From positions 6,554,144-6,618,143 of the forward strand of contig NC_037254.1 in NCBI RefSeq assembly GCF_000002425.4: 64,000 bases of DNA, read 5' to 3'. A program made the translations under genes and the position numbers. Shown one piece after another: positions 24,879 to 38,606 of this stretch (the stretch's first letter is position 1; each line of letters begins with the position of its first letter). The notes beneath the pieces were generated by a model. The model saw only the letters and a program-made list of their open reading frames with translations, did not search any database and was not told where the DNA came from. The stretch comes from Physcomitrium patens. Its lineage: Eukaryota > Streptophyta > Bryopsida > Funariales > Funariaceae.

Positions 24879-27696
24879 AATAACTGTCGGTGTACCCTGC
24901 GTCGTGTCTTTCTCTCTACCCATCTGTTGACTTCAAATCGCACGATAGATTCATTCCTTTCATTAGAATGTTGTCTTATATAACCTTTGAATCGTTTCCT
25001 TCTCACAAATTCTGTAGCAATGCACCTCCACACAATCTATGACATGTGATTCATTGTTGATCATAATAGAAGAGGGTGTTAGAGGAAGAAGATTGCTTGA
25101 GGAAGTTTGTGTAGAGAATGGAGAAACCAATAGAACATCAACTTGGAATTCATTAAATAGTGCATCTTTTGAGGGGATAGGAGGAAGATTTTTTTACTTT
25201 AGAAAAATTTGTCTTTAGTATTTAGTATTATGATTGTGTTTGGTTGTCTTTTGGAGATAAGAAACAATTGATAATAATAAAAATAAAATAGCATAATATG
25301 TATTATAACTAATTCACATTAGATCCACAAATTGGTTCTATTATCAAATGATTTACAACAAATAAATTGAGTTGTATTATTGTTAGACCAAACATTTGTT
25401 TTAAGGTGGTATTTGTTACTTTATGTTGATATCTTATAATAGTAGTGAATTTTAGAAATTACTATCATTAAGTTGATGATTTGGACAAGTAGAGGGCTTT
25501 TAGCTTGTCTTTTGCAACTAGGCAACATTCAGTAATAAAAACTTTGGTGTAAGATTTCAAATTTTGTCGATGTAAGAAAGTTAGATTGGTTTTACTATTG
25601 CAAAGTTTGGAATAAAAATGTGTGATACATCTTTGTTAACATCCTATGAACTCTTAAATATTTTTATTACAAACATAAATTAGAAAGTTGAGTTTTCTTT
25701 TTTGATTGTGTTATTTTTTGTTAAATGATGGTAAAATTTTAGAATTACATCAATATCAAATTGCAAAAGAGCTATGGTTAAGAAAAATCTTTACAATAAT
25801 ATTGTTATTTTCTTCATGATGTGGTTCTTTGTTAAAAATGTCTCTACAAAAGGATAATTTTGTTTATGTCATCTCACTTGTCCTAAAGTACCCTAGGTAT
25901 GCACAAGTTTTTTACTATAGAAGCCAATTAAATATTTACGTAATATTGAGTGGTACAAAAGGTGTATAAATTACACCTTTGATATTTAGTTATTAAACGT
26001 TTGAATTTAACATTCATTAAGAATACATTGTATGATATTTAATAAAAGTAGATGATTGGATCTTGTGATAGGTAGTATTTGCTTTAAGATATTTTGCTAA
26101 ATGTAGTGTGACAATGTTGTAAATATCAAATTAAATAACTTCTTTTCTATCTTTGCTCCCAATGGCGATCACAATGGTATATACTACTACTTTTTAATTT
26201 TGAGGTAGCTTTGGTTTTTGTTTATGTCTCAAGTATAATCAAAGTATAAAAAGGTTATTTTGTGGGCTATGTTATTCTAAACATTTTGAACAAAAGTAAA
26301 AAAAAACATAAAAATATTTGTTAAAATATATTGCATTGTATAAAAATAAAAATAAAATCTAATATTATTTTTTCTTGTTCTTCCTACAAATCCAAGTTCT
26401 AGTAATACCTCCTACATTAGCCAAGAATGTCAATCTTTTGAAAGATCAAAACCAAAAGGATTTATAATTGTATTACTAGCTATTGATGATAGAAACAAAA
26501 GATTCCAAAATAAAGATTTTGTTTATAAGTAGCACAATAAAAAATATAGAAAGAAATAGTTATAAAAATTTAGATATTATGGGGAAAAAAAAAAAAAAAA
26601 AAAAATAGTGTGAAGATAGAAAGAACTAAAACAACTAAATCTAAAAATTCCAATATTGCTTAGAAATTAACACATGGATCAATAAAAAAAGGATTAAGAT
26701 AAAAACACATGTCTTATGTATATATATTTAATTATATAATAACAAAGTATCTTATGTTATACTAAATACATTTGCCTATACATAGAAATATAATTAATCT
26801 AAAAAAATTAGTTACGAATGTATTAAATAAGATATTATTTTTTAAAAAAAATGAAACAATTTATTATTATTTTTTGAAGAGTTTAAGTACCATGAAAGTA
26901 AATAAAATATTTTATACCACTATATTAATATTTTATTAAAAAATTAAGAATAATTGCAACTATACAATTTGTTATAGGTATTGGACAAGTAAAAATTGTG
27001 ATACTAAAATATAATGCATTTAAATATAGAAGATGCACTAAAATAACTTAAGTAAAAAGAAACATATCATAAAATTACATGTAAAATTAAAACCCTTAAG
27101 AAATAAAAAAAAATACAAAAGATAAACAAAAAGGCTGTTAAAGTGGCAAAGGCCCTATGAAAAACAATAAATAAACAAAAAAATAGAAATGGCCGTGGTT
27201 AAGCAACAAGTAGGTAAAGAGACCATATAACCTTTTGGAAAATTGTACAAGTCATAGTACAACAGTTTGAATAAAATCAGAAGCTACCAAAAAGAAGAGA
27301 TGATGCCGGTTGCTTAGCCTTGTTATGAAATTCTAAACAAATGAAAACAGTGAAATCCTCCTCTGAATGAGCTTGATGCCCACAACACAAAGCTATCTTA
27401 GTTTGAGCATCTGACCGAGCAGTTGTGTTCTGGGGGGTGTCAAAACAATCTCAGAGATTGAATATGCTCCTACAGCTTCCTCTTTGATCCTGCTAAAGAT
27501 TCTGCGTCAAGAAAAATCGAAGTATACAACCATTGTGAGCACATATCTTCTCAAGGGGCTCTCAGTCAAACAATAGCACATGGAATTAGGTTGCAACCAT
27601 GATCTTGCAGTGTTCCACAAACCAATTACTCATTGTAATATGCGACTTCAGCAACAATACTATGCCTGACTAACATGCTTAGCACAGCTGAAAGCT
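24879..27696. other. AT-rich intergenic region between convergent genes
   Basis: Lies between the 3' ends of the BTB gene (+) and RNASEH2C (-). Apart from 3'-UTR sequence at each end it is AT-rich, with a 23-base A run at about 26585-26607. The stretch 27240-27696 is less AT-rich and is probably the 3' UTR of RNASEH2C. No gene seen. Confidence 0.65.
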
Positions 27697-29220
27697 TCAA
27701 TATAAAACTTGGGCGGATTCACATTTGATGTGCAAACCTGATTGTAATTTCATTTTCTCGGCAATGACTGCCGCGCCGTCTGCCGTCACCTCTTCGTGCA
27801 GCTACATATTAAATCAACGTTGAAAAAATTAGCTTTAACAATGCAATAAGTGATCAACCTTGAGAAGGACGATGCCCCTAATCGTGTTGGATTAGACAAA
27901 CGTGTTAAAAAGACTATCCCTATTCAAACGCGAAGATAAAAGAGTTAATTTTCAATAGGAAACTTACAGCTGCAGACACTGGAAGCCACTCCATAACTGA
28001 GCGGATACTGTCGTCTTTGGTGGGCAAAGTATCATGATTCCAGTAGGAGAACTCTCCAAACATTGCATCTGCTTTCCACACATCGAAGCCGTCCTTCTCT
28101 AATGACTTCACCTTAATCTTTCCATTCTCATTATTCGATCCAATAACCTTCTTTAAAACAAAGCCTGCCACCCACCAAGACATCTGCGTTATGAGTGACC
28201 AAGTCCAGTAAGACAAGATGGCTGAAGGGGAGTGCATAAACATCGTCACGAAATAAGGTCTGATGATAATAATGCCTGTAGACTGATCCTGAAGACTACC
28301 CAGAACTTTAAACTAAAGAAAATCCCAAAGAAAACGAGAAGATGAGGGCATGCCCAGGGGGGGGGGGGGGGGGGGGGGGGGTCAAGAGGTAACCGCAAAA
28401 GCCCTCCGGAAGGGGAAGCCTGGAACCCATTAGTTTCCTTCCTCTAAACGCTGCCTCCTCCATTACAATGCCATCCTCGTTTGAACCTACATCAGCACAA
28501 GTTCTTGAGTGTTTCAATTTCCAGAACTGTTACATTAAAAAGAATTCAAATGATGAGCGACGAACGTTAACCAAATCAAATGTTTGTTATCTGCTTCCAC
28601 AAGATAAACTCCCATAAGTTAATGTGGATCACTTTCTATATACTCTTATTGATCACTTAGGCAGGTGAGAACCCTAAGCTGCACAAGACTTTTACGTAGC
28701 TGCATTGCAGACCTGGAATAGAGATTAGCCTTCACAACTCGACTGCTAAATGTTCCGTCATTGTTTCACAATCCAATCTCAGTGAAAAGATATTATCATC
28801 ACTTTAATTTCTATTCTTAAGAGAAAAACTACTCTGATGATGAATCCACGCTGACTGAACTCATAGAACATAGAAGCAGCGGAATAGGAATAGGATCAGA
28901 TTTCTTCCGACGATTTATCAGCCCTTAAATTGAGGAAACTTGGGAAGTCGTAGAATTGCGAACGTGTAAAATGTGGCACTCGTGAAAGTCAAACATAAAG
29001 AATACAGGTCAAAAAATCGTGTGAATCAAAATGGGAGTCACAAAGCCAACTAACCAGCTGCTTTGATTTTGAAGTAGTCTTCCACAGGAGCAGGACCAGT
29101 ATAATTGGTGCCGCACGGCAGCAAATGGATTCTCTTGCCTTCCAAACCCGACTCTACACTCATAACACCAAAACAACCCTCTCTTTCTCTCTGGTCGTTC
29201 TCGTTCTTAAGTGACCCCAT
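27697..29220 (-). CDS. RNASEH2C: Ribonuclease H2 subunit C
   Basis: Four exons on the minus strand, in transcript order 29055-29220, 28394-28486, 27968-28164 and 27697-27801, give 186 residues. Family landmarks are IHLLPCGTNYTGPAPVEDYF, EEAAFRGRKLMGSRLPLPEG, then GFVLKKV, FSYWNHDTLPTKDDSI and MEWLPVSAA. They match plant RNase H2 C subunits in the same order, including the split glycine at the exon 2/3 junction. The subunit is non-catalytic. With subunits A and B it forms the complex that removes single ribonucleotides and RNA:DNA hybrids from nuclear DNA. The start is the first ATG in frame and gives a short polar N-terminus. Intron 2 holds a run of 25 C in the sense strand (G on +) starting shortly after the donor. 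The tail after VSAA (exon 4) is less conserved and assigned from splice signals and phase. The next gene upstream, on the same strand, is deoxyhypusine synthase. Confidence 0.9.
28357..28381 (+). repeat. 25-base G homopolymer in RNASEH2C intron 2
   Basis: An uninterrupted G run on the + strand, C in the RNASEH2C transcript, begins 12 bases inside intron 2, past the donor at 28393. Its exact length is suspect because such runs are error-prone in sequencing. Confidence 0.9.
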
Positions 29221-31122
29221 ATTACAAATTACTATCCCTCCTTATCCAGATCCTTAACAATGAACTCTTACAACAAATTTCTCTTTGTATCAGCTTCAGG
29301 TAACGGACGAAGGAGCCCGAGAGACAAGCCCATCCTTACCACATCCTGCCATCCAAACATCCGTGCGATCACCTCACCAGTCCAATGTCTCGTTCGCTAG
29401 ATCACATTCGCTACCCATTTCCTACTAAACCCAAAATCCATTGAATCTCTCCTCAACATCTAAACTCAACAGGCTTGTAGCAGCAGCAGCATCAGCGCTG
29501 GTGAATACTCAAAGAACACATCGAAATCCCTACCGCCCGTATCGGGACGAAGTAGATGGGCGCTCCTGAGCCTCGTGGCCTGTAACCATTCATCCATAGG
29601 GCATTGCACCGTCCTTTATTTCCGGTGAGCTGGGGTTTGTGGGTTTGAGGATGTGTACTAACAGTGTCGCTCGCATTTTTTTCAAGCTTGCCTTAGGGTT
29701 CAATTGTGGAATTGTGAGTGTGTACGAGTGCTTGTTGGTTGATGGGTGTGCAACTCTGTTGCGCAAGAACACGTATTGGGTTATACAGGATTTTGCTTTG
29801 AAAGGTATACTGGTCCATGCCCCGAGGGCAACAATGAGGGAAACTTTTACCGTCTCTGCCAGAAACATATCTGAGCCCTGATCCCAGTGAAAGTAGTTCC
29901 GACATTGCTAGGTCGGTAGAGGTTTCGGTTTTGTCACTGAAATCATGTTCGAGAAAATGGGGCTGTAAAACACGTGAAGTATGAACAGGAGCTTGGAAGT
30001 TGTGGATCTGAAAATCTACTATTAACCATTTTTTTAAAGAGAAAAACGTCAGAAACAAATTCTCTTTACTAAATGTTAGAACCAGTTATGCTGTCGAACA
30101 GGATTTTCTCAGGTTTGAGTTTTAATGTTTTAAATTATCACCCGACTGAAACATATTCATCCCAAATGTAAATTACGATCATGATTTCTAACTTTTTTTT
30201 GATGTCATTGATCCCAGTAATTCATAGCCTCCAAAACTACCAATTGGGTTCGTTTAAACTCTGCAAACTTTTTTAAAGTAAAACTGACGAGAAGGAGAAT
30301 CACTATCGAAACAATTTGAGAAGTTTCAGAAGAACCATTCAAATTAAAACATTATGTTTCATTTCTATCTAATTCAAATCACACCCTAGTATCTTAGTTC
30401 AATTGTGTTGATTGTGTTTTTAGTACGGTATCAAACAAATTATTTGATTTATTGGGTGCTGCAGTAAACTGATAGCTGCATAATTAAAAAGAGAATTATA
30501 ATACAGTGTTCTACTTCTCAATTTCAATTCTCAACTTTGATCATTAATACATACTAGATAAAAACAATTATAGATTTGGATTAAAAAAATATTAATATAA
30601 TATGAATTGGTGTGTACACTAAATGTTATGAAAATTTGACACACCCCAGGTAAACTACAATCTTCAAGATGAAATCCGGAACACTCTAAAAAAAAATTAA
30701 CCGTTGGTGTTGCAGATGTTCACTCAGTGTAAACAACCCCTCAGTCCAACTAAGACTTCGGCACGACGTGTCCTACCAAATTGGTGTAATAAAAGTGCAA
30801 CATGTTTTCTGAGGGTTAGGTTCGTATTTTCACCGCAGTAGCAATGAAGAATGGAGATGTAATGTTCTAATTATCCACTTCAGACTTGTAAGTCCGAAAC
30901 TTAACAATAATAGAAATCTACGTCACAAATTGCTACAAAGAAACGATACCTTACGAAAATCAAATCCAATAATGTAATTAATCCTACCACTGTACATGCA
31001 CAAAACATGCACTGTATTGTGGTTTCTGTTCTATGACATCTCTTCTTAATCTGGATGTAACAAAAATTAACCACGGAACGCAGCATGTGTGTGTATGCTC
31101 AATGTGCAGCTGCACATGTAAT
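29221..31122. other. Spacer between deoxyhypusine synthase and RNASEH2C
   Basis: From 29221 to about 29.6 kb is moderately GC-rich and is the likely promoter and leader of RNASEH2C. The section 29.59-29.88 kb is open on both strands (a 3'-closed frame on +, 29639-29881), but neither product shows a known motif. From 30.0 to 30.6 kb the DNA is AT-rich. Just before 31123 it is probably the 3' UTR of deoxyhypusine synthase. No additional gene is called. Confidence 0.5.
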
Positions 31123-34019
<2,897 letters not shown>

Positions 34020-34071
34020 AGCTAACAAAAATGCTCCATCCACCCAACCCAGCAACAAAGAGCTCAATTGT

Positions 34072-34088
34072 GGGTTTAGGGTTTAGGG
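34072..34088 (-). promoter_or_regulatory. Double telo-box in the DHS leader/promoter
   Basis: On the DHS coding strand the sequence reads CCCTAAACCCTAAACCC, which contains two overlapping copies of the plant telo-box core AAACCCTA. It ends about 50 bases before the DHS start codon. In plants such motifs are enriched near the start sites of ribosomal-protein and translation-factor genes, which fits an enzyme dedicated to eIF5A. Function here is inferred. Confidence 0.7.
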
Positions 34089-35388
34089 ACTGCGAATAGC
34101 CGCCGTGTTTTCGTCGACGGACTGGTTCCGTTCAACGAAATCATCCATCCAGACCTTTGCTACTGTGTAAAGGCACCAGCACCCCGAGGTAGCAAATTCC
34201 AGTCCACGTCACTTCGAACGCCGTCGTAAGCCAACACTTTCATCCAAAAACGTTGCTAGATGAAGATGGATGATAAACAATTGTCTCTTATTTTTGTGTG
34301 TATTTGTCATGTTTTTTTATTTTATTTTAAAATTACATTAATACTTTAAAAATATACTCTTAACATATATTTAAATTAAATGTCATTTCACAAAATCTTT
34401 TTACCTAAATTCTTATTTGAAAGTCTATATAGCAAACAAATATTAAATAGATTATTATCCAATATTATACCATTGTGAATAAAATTTATGATGATGATAA
34501 TAATAATAATAATAATAAACATAAAATCCAAAAAAATGAATTTTACTTATAACTAAAAGGAATCCTTGCCTCTTTTTTGTATTTTCAGAAAGAAACAAAA
34601 TAAATGTAAAACTCAAAATCAGGAACGTTCTAAAAACGCCAAAGATATTGACAACAATGGGAATCTTTAAACGACCACATTCATCTTATTCATTTAAATT
34701 TGGAGACGTACTTCTGCATTTCTTTTATAATAAATATCCGTGTAGATTTTATTTTTTAATTTTTTAAACAAATCTGCTTAGTTTTCCATTATGGATTCCA
34801 TACCATATTAGGATGAATAGGATCAATAACATTACTAAATCTTATATTTTTTTTACATTATTTTAATTTTAAAAAGACCACACTTTTAAATTATTGTACC
34901 AATACTAGACTTATACTCTTTTAAACACCTTTATTTCTATCTCTTTAATATTTCTTACAAAAAAAAAAAAAAAAAAAAACCATATTAATTTTTCTAGTAA
35001 AATTCCTTTCTACTTTATCAACATTGATCTTTTCTTTTGCCCGTTGATATTATTCAGTACTTTTGTCTTTATGTGCATCTGTAGCAAATAATAATAATAA
35101 TAATATTAATTTATTATTTACAATTTATAGCATAAACTCATAGAAATTTCTATTCAAACAAGTATAAAATAAAATATCATGTATTGACTACTTTCTATTA
35201 ATTTTGGAAATTATATGTTGATGGTGAAATTTAAAATCAACAATTTATGCTCATAGACAAAGAAATTCACATGCTCGAAAAAATATATTAAATTAATATT
35301 TTATATAAATATTTATGATTTAAATGTTGTTTTATTTATATAAAAATTTCCTACATGTTATTTAAAAATATTACGTATACATATATAT
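34089..35388. other. DHS upstream and AT-rich intergenic DNA
   Basis: The first 180 bases are GC-richer and probably DHS core promoter. Beyond about 34.27 kb the DNA is AT-rich, with (AAT)n at about 34494-34518, a 19-base A run near 34961-34979 and (AAT)n near 35088-35104. No gene seen. Confidence 0.65.
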
Positions 35389-35545
35389 AGGGAGTTGTGA
35401 AAGCCACACTCTTTTGTTGTTTAAGTCACACCCCACGTTACCATCTCATGATTAATTCTGTCCACCCCTTGTCTCTGTCCCTTGCTCCACGTCCCCCAAA
35501 GTTAATCACCACATGAGTTGGGGGGTGTGGCTTTAACAATTCCCT
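35389..35545. mobile_element. Fold-back MITE, TA-flanked, 157 bp
   Basis: The left end, AGGGAGTTGTGAAAGCCACA, matches the inverted right end, AGGGAATTGTTAAAGCCACA, at 18 of 20 bases. The left arm carries a second, inner copy of the same motif (AAGTCACACCCC near 35422-35433) which pairs with the right arm further inward, up to CTCATG, so nearly the whole element can fold back. It is flanked by TA on both sides, but the flanks are TA-rich so the target-site duplication is not certain. It has no coding capacity. A TA target suggests mobilisation by a Tc1/mariner- or PIF/Harbinger-like source elsewhere; I infer this, no source is in the window. GC-rich content contrasts with the AT-rich flanks. 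Confidence 0.8.
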
Positions 35546-36199
35546 ATATATATATATATATATAAACATACATAAAATATATTTTTTAAGGTTGTTAGAA
35601 TTTTTGATTTATTTTAACACAAATCATATTAGCAATTTAAATAAGAAAATGATAAAATGACCAAAGTTTTACTCAATGCACTTGTCTTAACCATCATTGC
35701 ATCCCCGTTCTCCCCCTTCCCAACCCCCCTCCCTGTTCAAAATGCATCATGTTGGTCGCGTGATTTTACTCCGCTGAAGTTCCTTGAGGGTGGTGCAATC
35801 TCAAAGGAAAAGCAACAATAGACGTTCATGTATGACTTGTAAATCATTGTCGTGCTAATCAAGTAAGGCTAACAAATGCCCCCACTACACACAACCATCT
35901 CTTTCAGACTCTTTGCTTCAATTGCATGAAACCTTGGTCCATCAATGTATACATTTAAATTTCGATGAATTCCTTAAAATCCGTGCTTGCTTCTGGGATA
36001 AAGGCGTGCACTCATTCTTCGAGCTTCTACGAGCACGAGTAAAACACTCTTAGCAAGCCTGTTTGGGCTAAGATTCCATCGACAATCCACCTTGTATAAA
36101 GGAAAATGAGCATTTTTCAACTAAAATTGAGTCACTGAGGCTACTCCTACACAAAGATCGCACCTATTACAAGTGAAAGAACTCGTTCATCACATTCAA
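35546..36199. other. Intergenic, AT-rich to mixed
   Basis: AT-rich up to about 35.7 kb, then of gene-like composition up to 36.2 kb. The second half may be the 3' UTR of the hypothetical minus-strand gene that follows. No coding exon is supported. Confidence 0.5.
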
Positions 36200-36661
36200 C
36201 TACATCCTCAAAGCGTGCATGCAATTGTTGTCCGGCATAAACATGGCGTTGCAGAGACCTGAGATGTTCACCGGGCACAGAGCGTATCCCAGTGAGGAAT
36301 CCTGGCTCCTAGTAGAATCCCAGTCTGCCAACACATTTATGCTCTTCGAATTGCCAGTAACCCTCGAGTGGCACATTTGCCTCTGACTGTTACTTGCCAG
36401 TGCTGGTGTAGGCTCATAGGATCGGTGCTGGAGTGATGGCTCATGATTTTTCACGCTGATGTTCACGCCGTGCGTCGAAGTTGTGATATTGAACCCCTGC
36501 ATTGACTCGCTGAACAGGAAGGTAGCCACCGCATCCGGCAGCTTGCAGAGGTTTTGCCAGATTGATTCATGAGAAGAGCTGTGACGTTGCAAAGACTCGG
36601 AGTTACAATGTCCTGTAATTGCGTCCAGCCTAGAACTTGAAGTGGTTCGCGCAACAGGCAT
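36200..36661 (-). CDS. Hypothetical protein, unrecognised
   Basis: An ATG-started minus-strand frame of 153 residues in DNA of gene-like composition. The product is polar and rich in serine, asparagine and histidine, with no signal peptide, membrane segment or known motif. A second minus-strand frame overlaps it upstream (36463-36816 from its ATG) in another phase, and contains a short hydrophobic piece (LLIVIQIILKAF). The two may belong to one spliced gene or be chance frames. The island is flanked upstream by a purine-rich repeat. Codon use and evidence of expression cannot be judged by eye. Confidence 0.3.
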   Translation of the reverse strand: MPVARTTSSSRLDAITGHCNSESLQRHSSSHESIWQNLCKLPDAVATFLFSESMQGFNITTSTHGVNISVKNHEPSLQHRSYEPTPALASNSQRQMCHSRVTGNSKSINVLADWDSTRSQDSSLGYALCPVNISGLCNAMFMPDNNCMHALRM

Positions 36662-36844
36662 GTCTCATGCCCACTCTGCCCGCTACGGAGCATTGTGATG
36701 GTATCGATTGTATATGAGATTGGCCGGCAGAATGCTTTCAAGATTATTTGGATTACAATTAGCAGACACGAGGGGCGCAGCACTCGGTCGGCGACAAACA
36801 TCGGCTGTAGCTTCATCAAAACCGCAAGTCGACTCGAGTGCTGA

Positions 36845-36955
36845 AGTGAGAGGAGGATTGGGCTAGGGGCTGAGAACAGGGACGTTGGCTGGGAAGGGGG
36901 AGAACTGGGATGGGGACTGGGAACGTGGGGAACAGGGACAGGGAACGGGGATGCA
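36845..36955 (+). repeat. Purine-rich degenerate GGGAAC minisatellite
   Basis: Degenerate units of GGGAAC/GGGACT/GGGACAG run for about 110 bases, almost all purine on the + strand and strongly asymmetric. It lies just upstream of the hypothetical minus-strand frame, where it would be a pyrimidine-rich leader or promoter tract. Confidence 0.7.
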
Positions 36956-38606
36956 ATGATAGTTTAGACAAATGGGTTGATTTAATAAAAACCTGGGTCA
37001 TTTTAACATTTCCCTTTAAATATCAAAACAGGTTATATAGTTTTTAGAAACATAAATTTGTGGACACAACTCAAAAAAATTGATCTGTTTGTATTGACTT
37101 GATTTTACATGTGTGTGTGAATATACACATATATACATATATATATATATATGTACACAATATCACTCCAACTTAAAAAAATAATTTTCTCGTTGAAAGT
37201 TTCTAAACAAACATTAAATATCCGAAAGGTCTACCAGAAACAACAAGTTACACAATCAAAATGCGACCATCAGCAACAAAGTAGAAGTTTTATTTGTAAC
37301 AAACAAATCGTGTGATCAAATCACAATTAAAAGACATATCAAAATTGCATGTACAATATCCAAACAATCAATGAATAATGCCATTTTATGGCAGGGCTCT
37401 CCCCTTTAAGATTTGGGCTGGCTCGAATTGGTTGCCCAGGGTAAGCCCAGGGTAAGCCCAAGCCACCCCACCCGGGCTTCCCAACTTGGGCAGCCCCACC
37501 AGCTCTGTCTCTGATTGGCACTGACCTCCTTGCACCTCCCCTGGGCAGATCGGGCAGCACAACGGGGGTAAAGATGAATGAAAACAGCAAGCGGGTCGTC
37601 ATCCACGTCCCACTGAACACTTCATTCATTGTGCTAAAGAATAGCCTTGCAAAGAAGAGCAGCCAAATCAGCAGTGCTGATTCAAAAAGCTTCCACCATC
37701 GCCTCCCGCCACTCTGCCAGCAGATCGTCGTCCATGCAATTCCAGAGCTATGTGCAGGATTTTCTAGTCGCAAAGTGAACGGGAGCAGTATTCTTTTCCC
37801 TCTGAAGGTTTGTGTCAAATCTAGCGAGTTTGATCACTAGCTGTAGACATAACGGCTTAAAAAAATAAAATAAAAAATGGTCTAATTGTTTAATCTGACT
37901 TCTGTGTTTGTGTGTGTGAAATTACGCATGTTTCTTGAGATTTCAGGTGTTTTAAAATCCACTCTTTCCTCGCTTTGGTATCCAAGCTGCATTCTGGTTA
38001 TACGACTGATTCGTTGTTTTGCATTCTAATTGTAGGCAGCAGTCGTTAGAACGAACGAACTTTCGGTAATGGCGCTCAGCAGTTTGCAACCGTGATAGTC
38101 AACTTTAAGCATTTCTGTTTGAAGTTGAATTCAAAGACGCGTCCTTAGTTTAATGATGCATTTTCATTTTTTAATTTTTGCAGTGAATTGAGTGCAATCT
38201 TGCTTACACAAGATTCACAGGTAGCTTTTCAACTTTTGTGAGCTATTTCCTAACTGACTTTAAGGGAATTTCTTTTTTCCACGTGGTTTCCTCAAGTCCT
38301 CTTGCATTGCACATGATGCTTCATTCCTTTCCATGCTTGATTCACATTTTTTAAATCAATTTTTGCATGATTTGAACTCACATATTCTTTGGGTGCAGGA
38401 GCTTGTTTCGTGGAACTTGTACATGTAAACAATTTTACTGCGTTCCTCCAATCGTGTGGAGCCTCGAATTATTAGAATCTGTATGCCTATCGGGTGATTT
38501 CTTTGCTACATAAATTTTGTGACCTTTTATAGTGCCATCGTCTACCTGCCATTTCTGTTTTTAAAATTTCTGTCAATAATCAAGTACTCACTGGTGTGTA
38601 GTGAAA
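36956..38606 (+). other. Region upstream of MSH5
   Basis: AT-rich to about 37.38 kb, with a (TA)n at about 37138-37152. A GC-rich block follows at 37390-37570, including two copies of CCCAGGGTAAG at 37437-37458. Then comes mixed DNA that probably contains the MSH5 promoter and leader. An ATG-started + frame of 88 residues at 37574-37840 and an overlapping minus-strand frame resemble nothing known. CGAACGAACTTTCGG near 38053 and several AG-ended pyrimidine tracts might belong to a spliced 5' UTR, but no start site can be fixed. Confidence 0.45.

Noticed and set aside
28308-28517. Reading RNASEH2C exon 2 on through the poly-C run (PPPPPPPP tail)
   Set aside because: A donor G|GTTACC just before the run joins to GFVLKKV and reproduces the family sequence, so the run is intronic.
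29639-29881. 80-residue + frame between DHS and RNASEH2C
   Set aside because: First taken as a candidate for the missing DHS last exon region; the true last exon was then found at 31123-31227 on the minus strand, and this frame has no motif of its own.
37339-37840. Overlapping frames on both strands upstream of MSH5 (159 residues -, 88 residues +)
   Set aside because: The products are low in recognisable features, partly read through the CCCAGGGTAAG repeat block, and have no homology I can name; more likely MSH5 upstream DNA.
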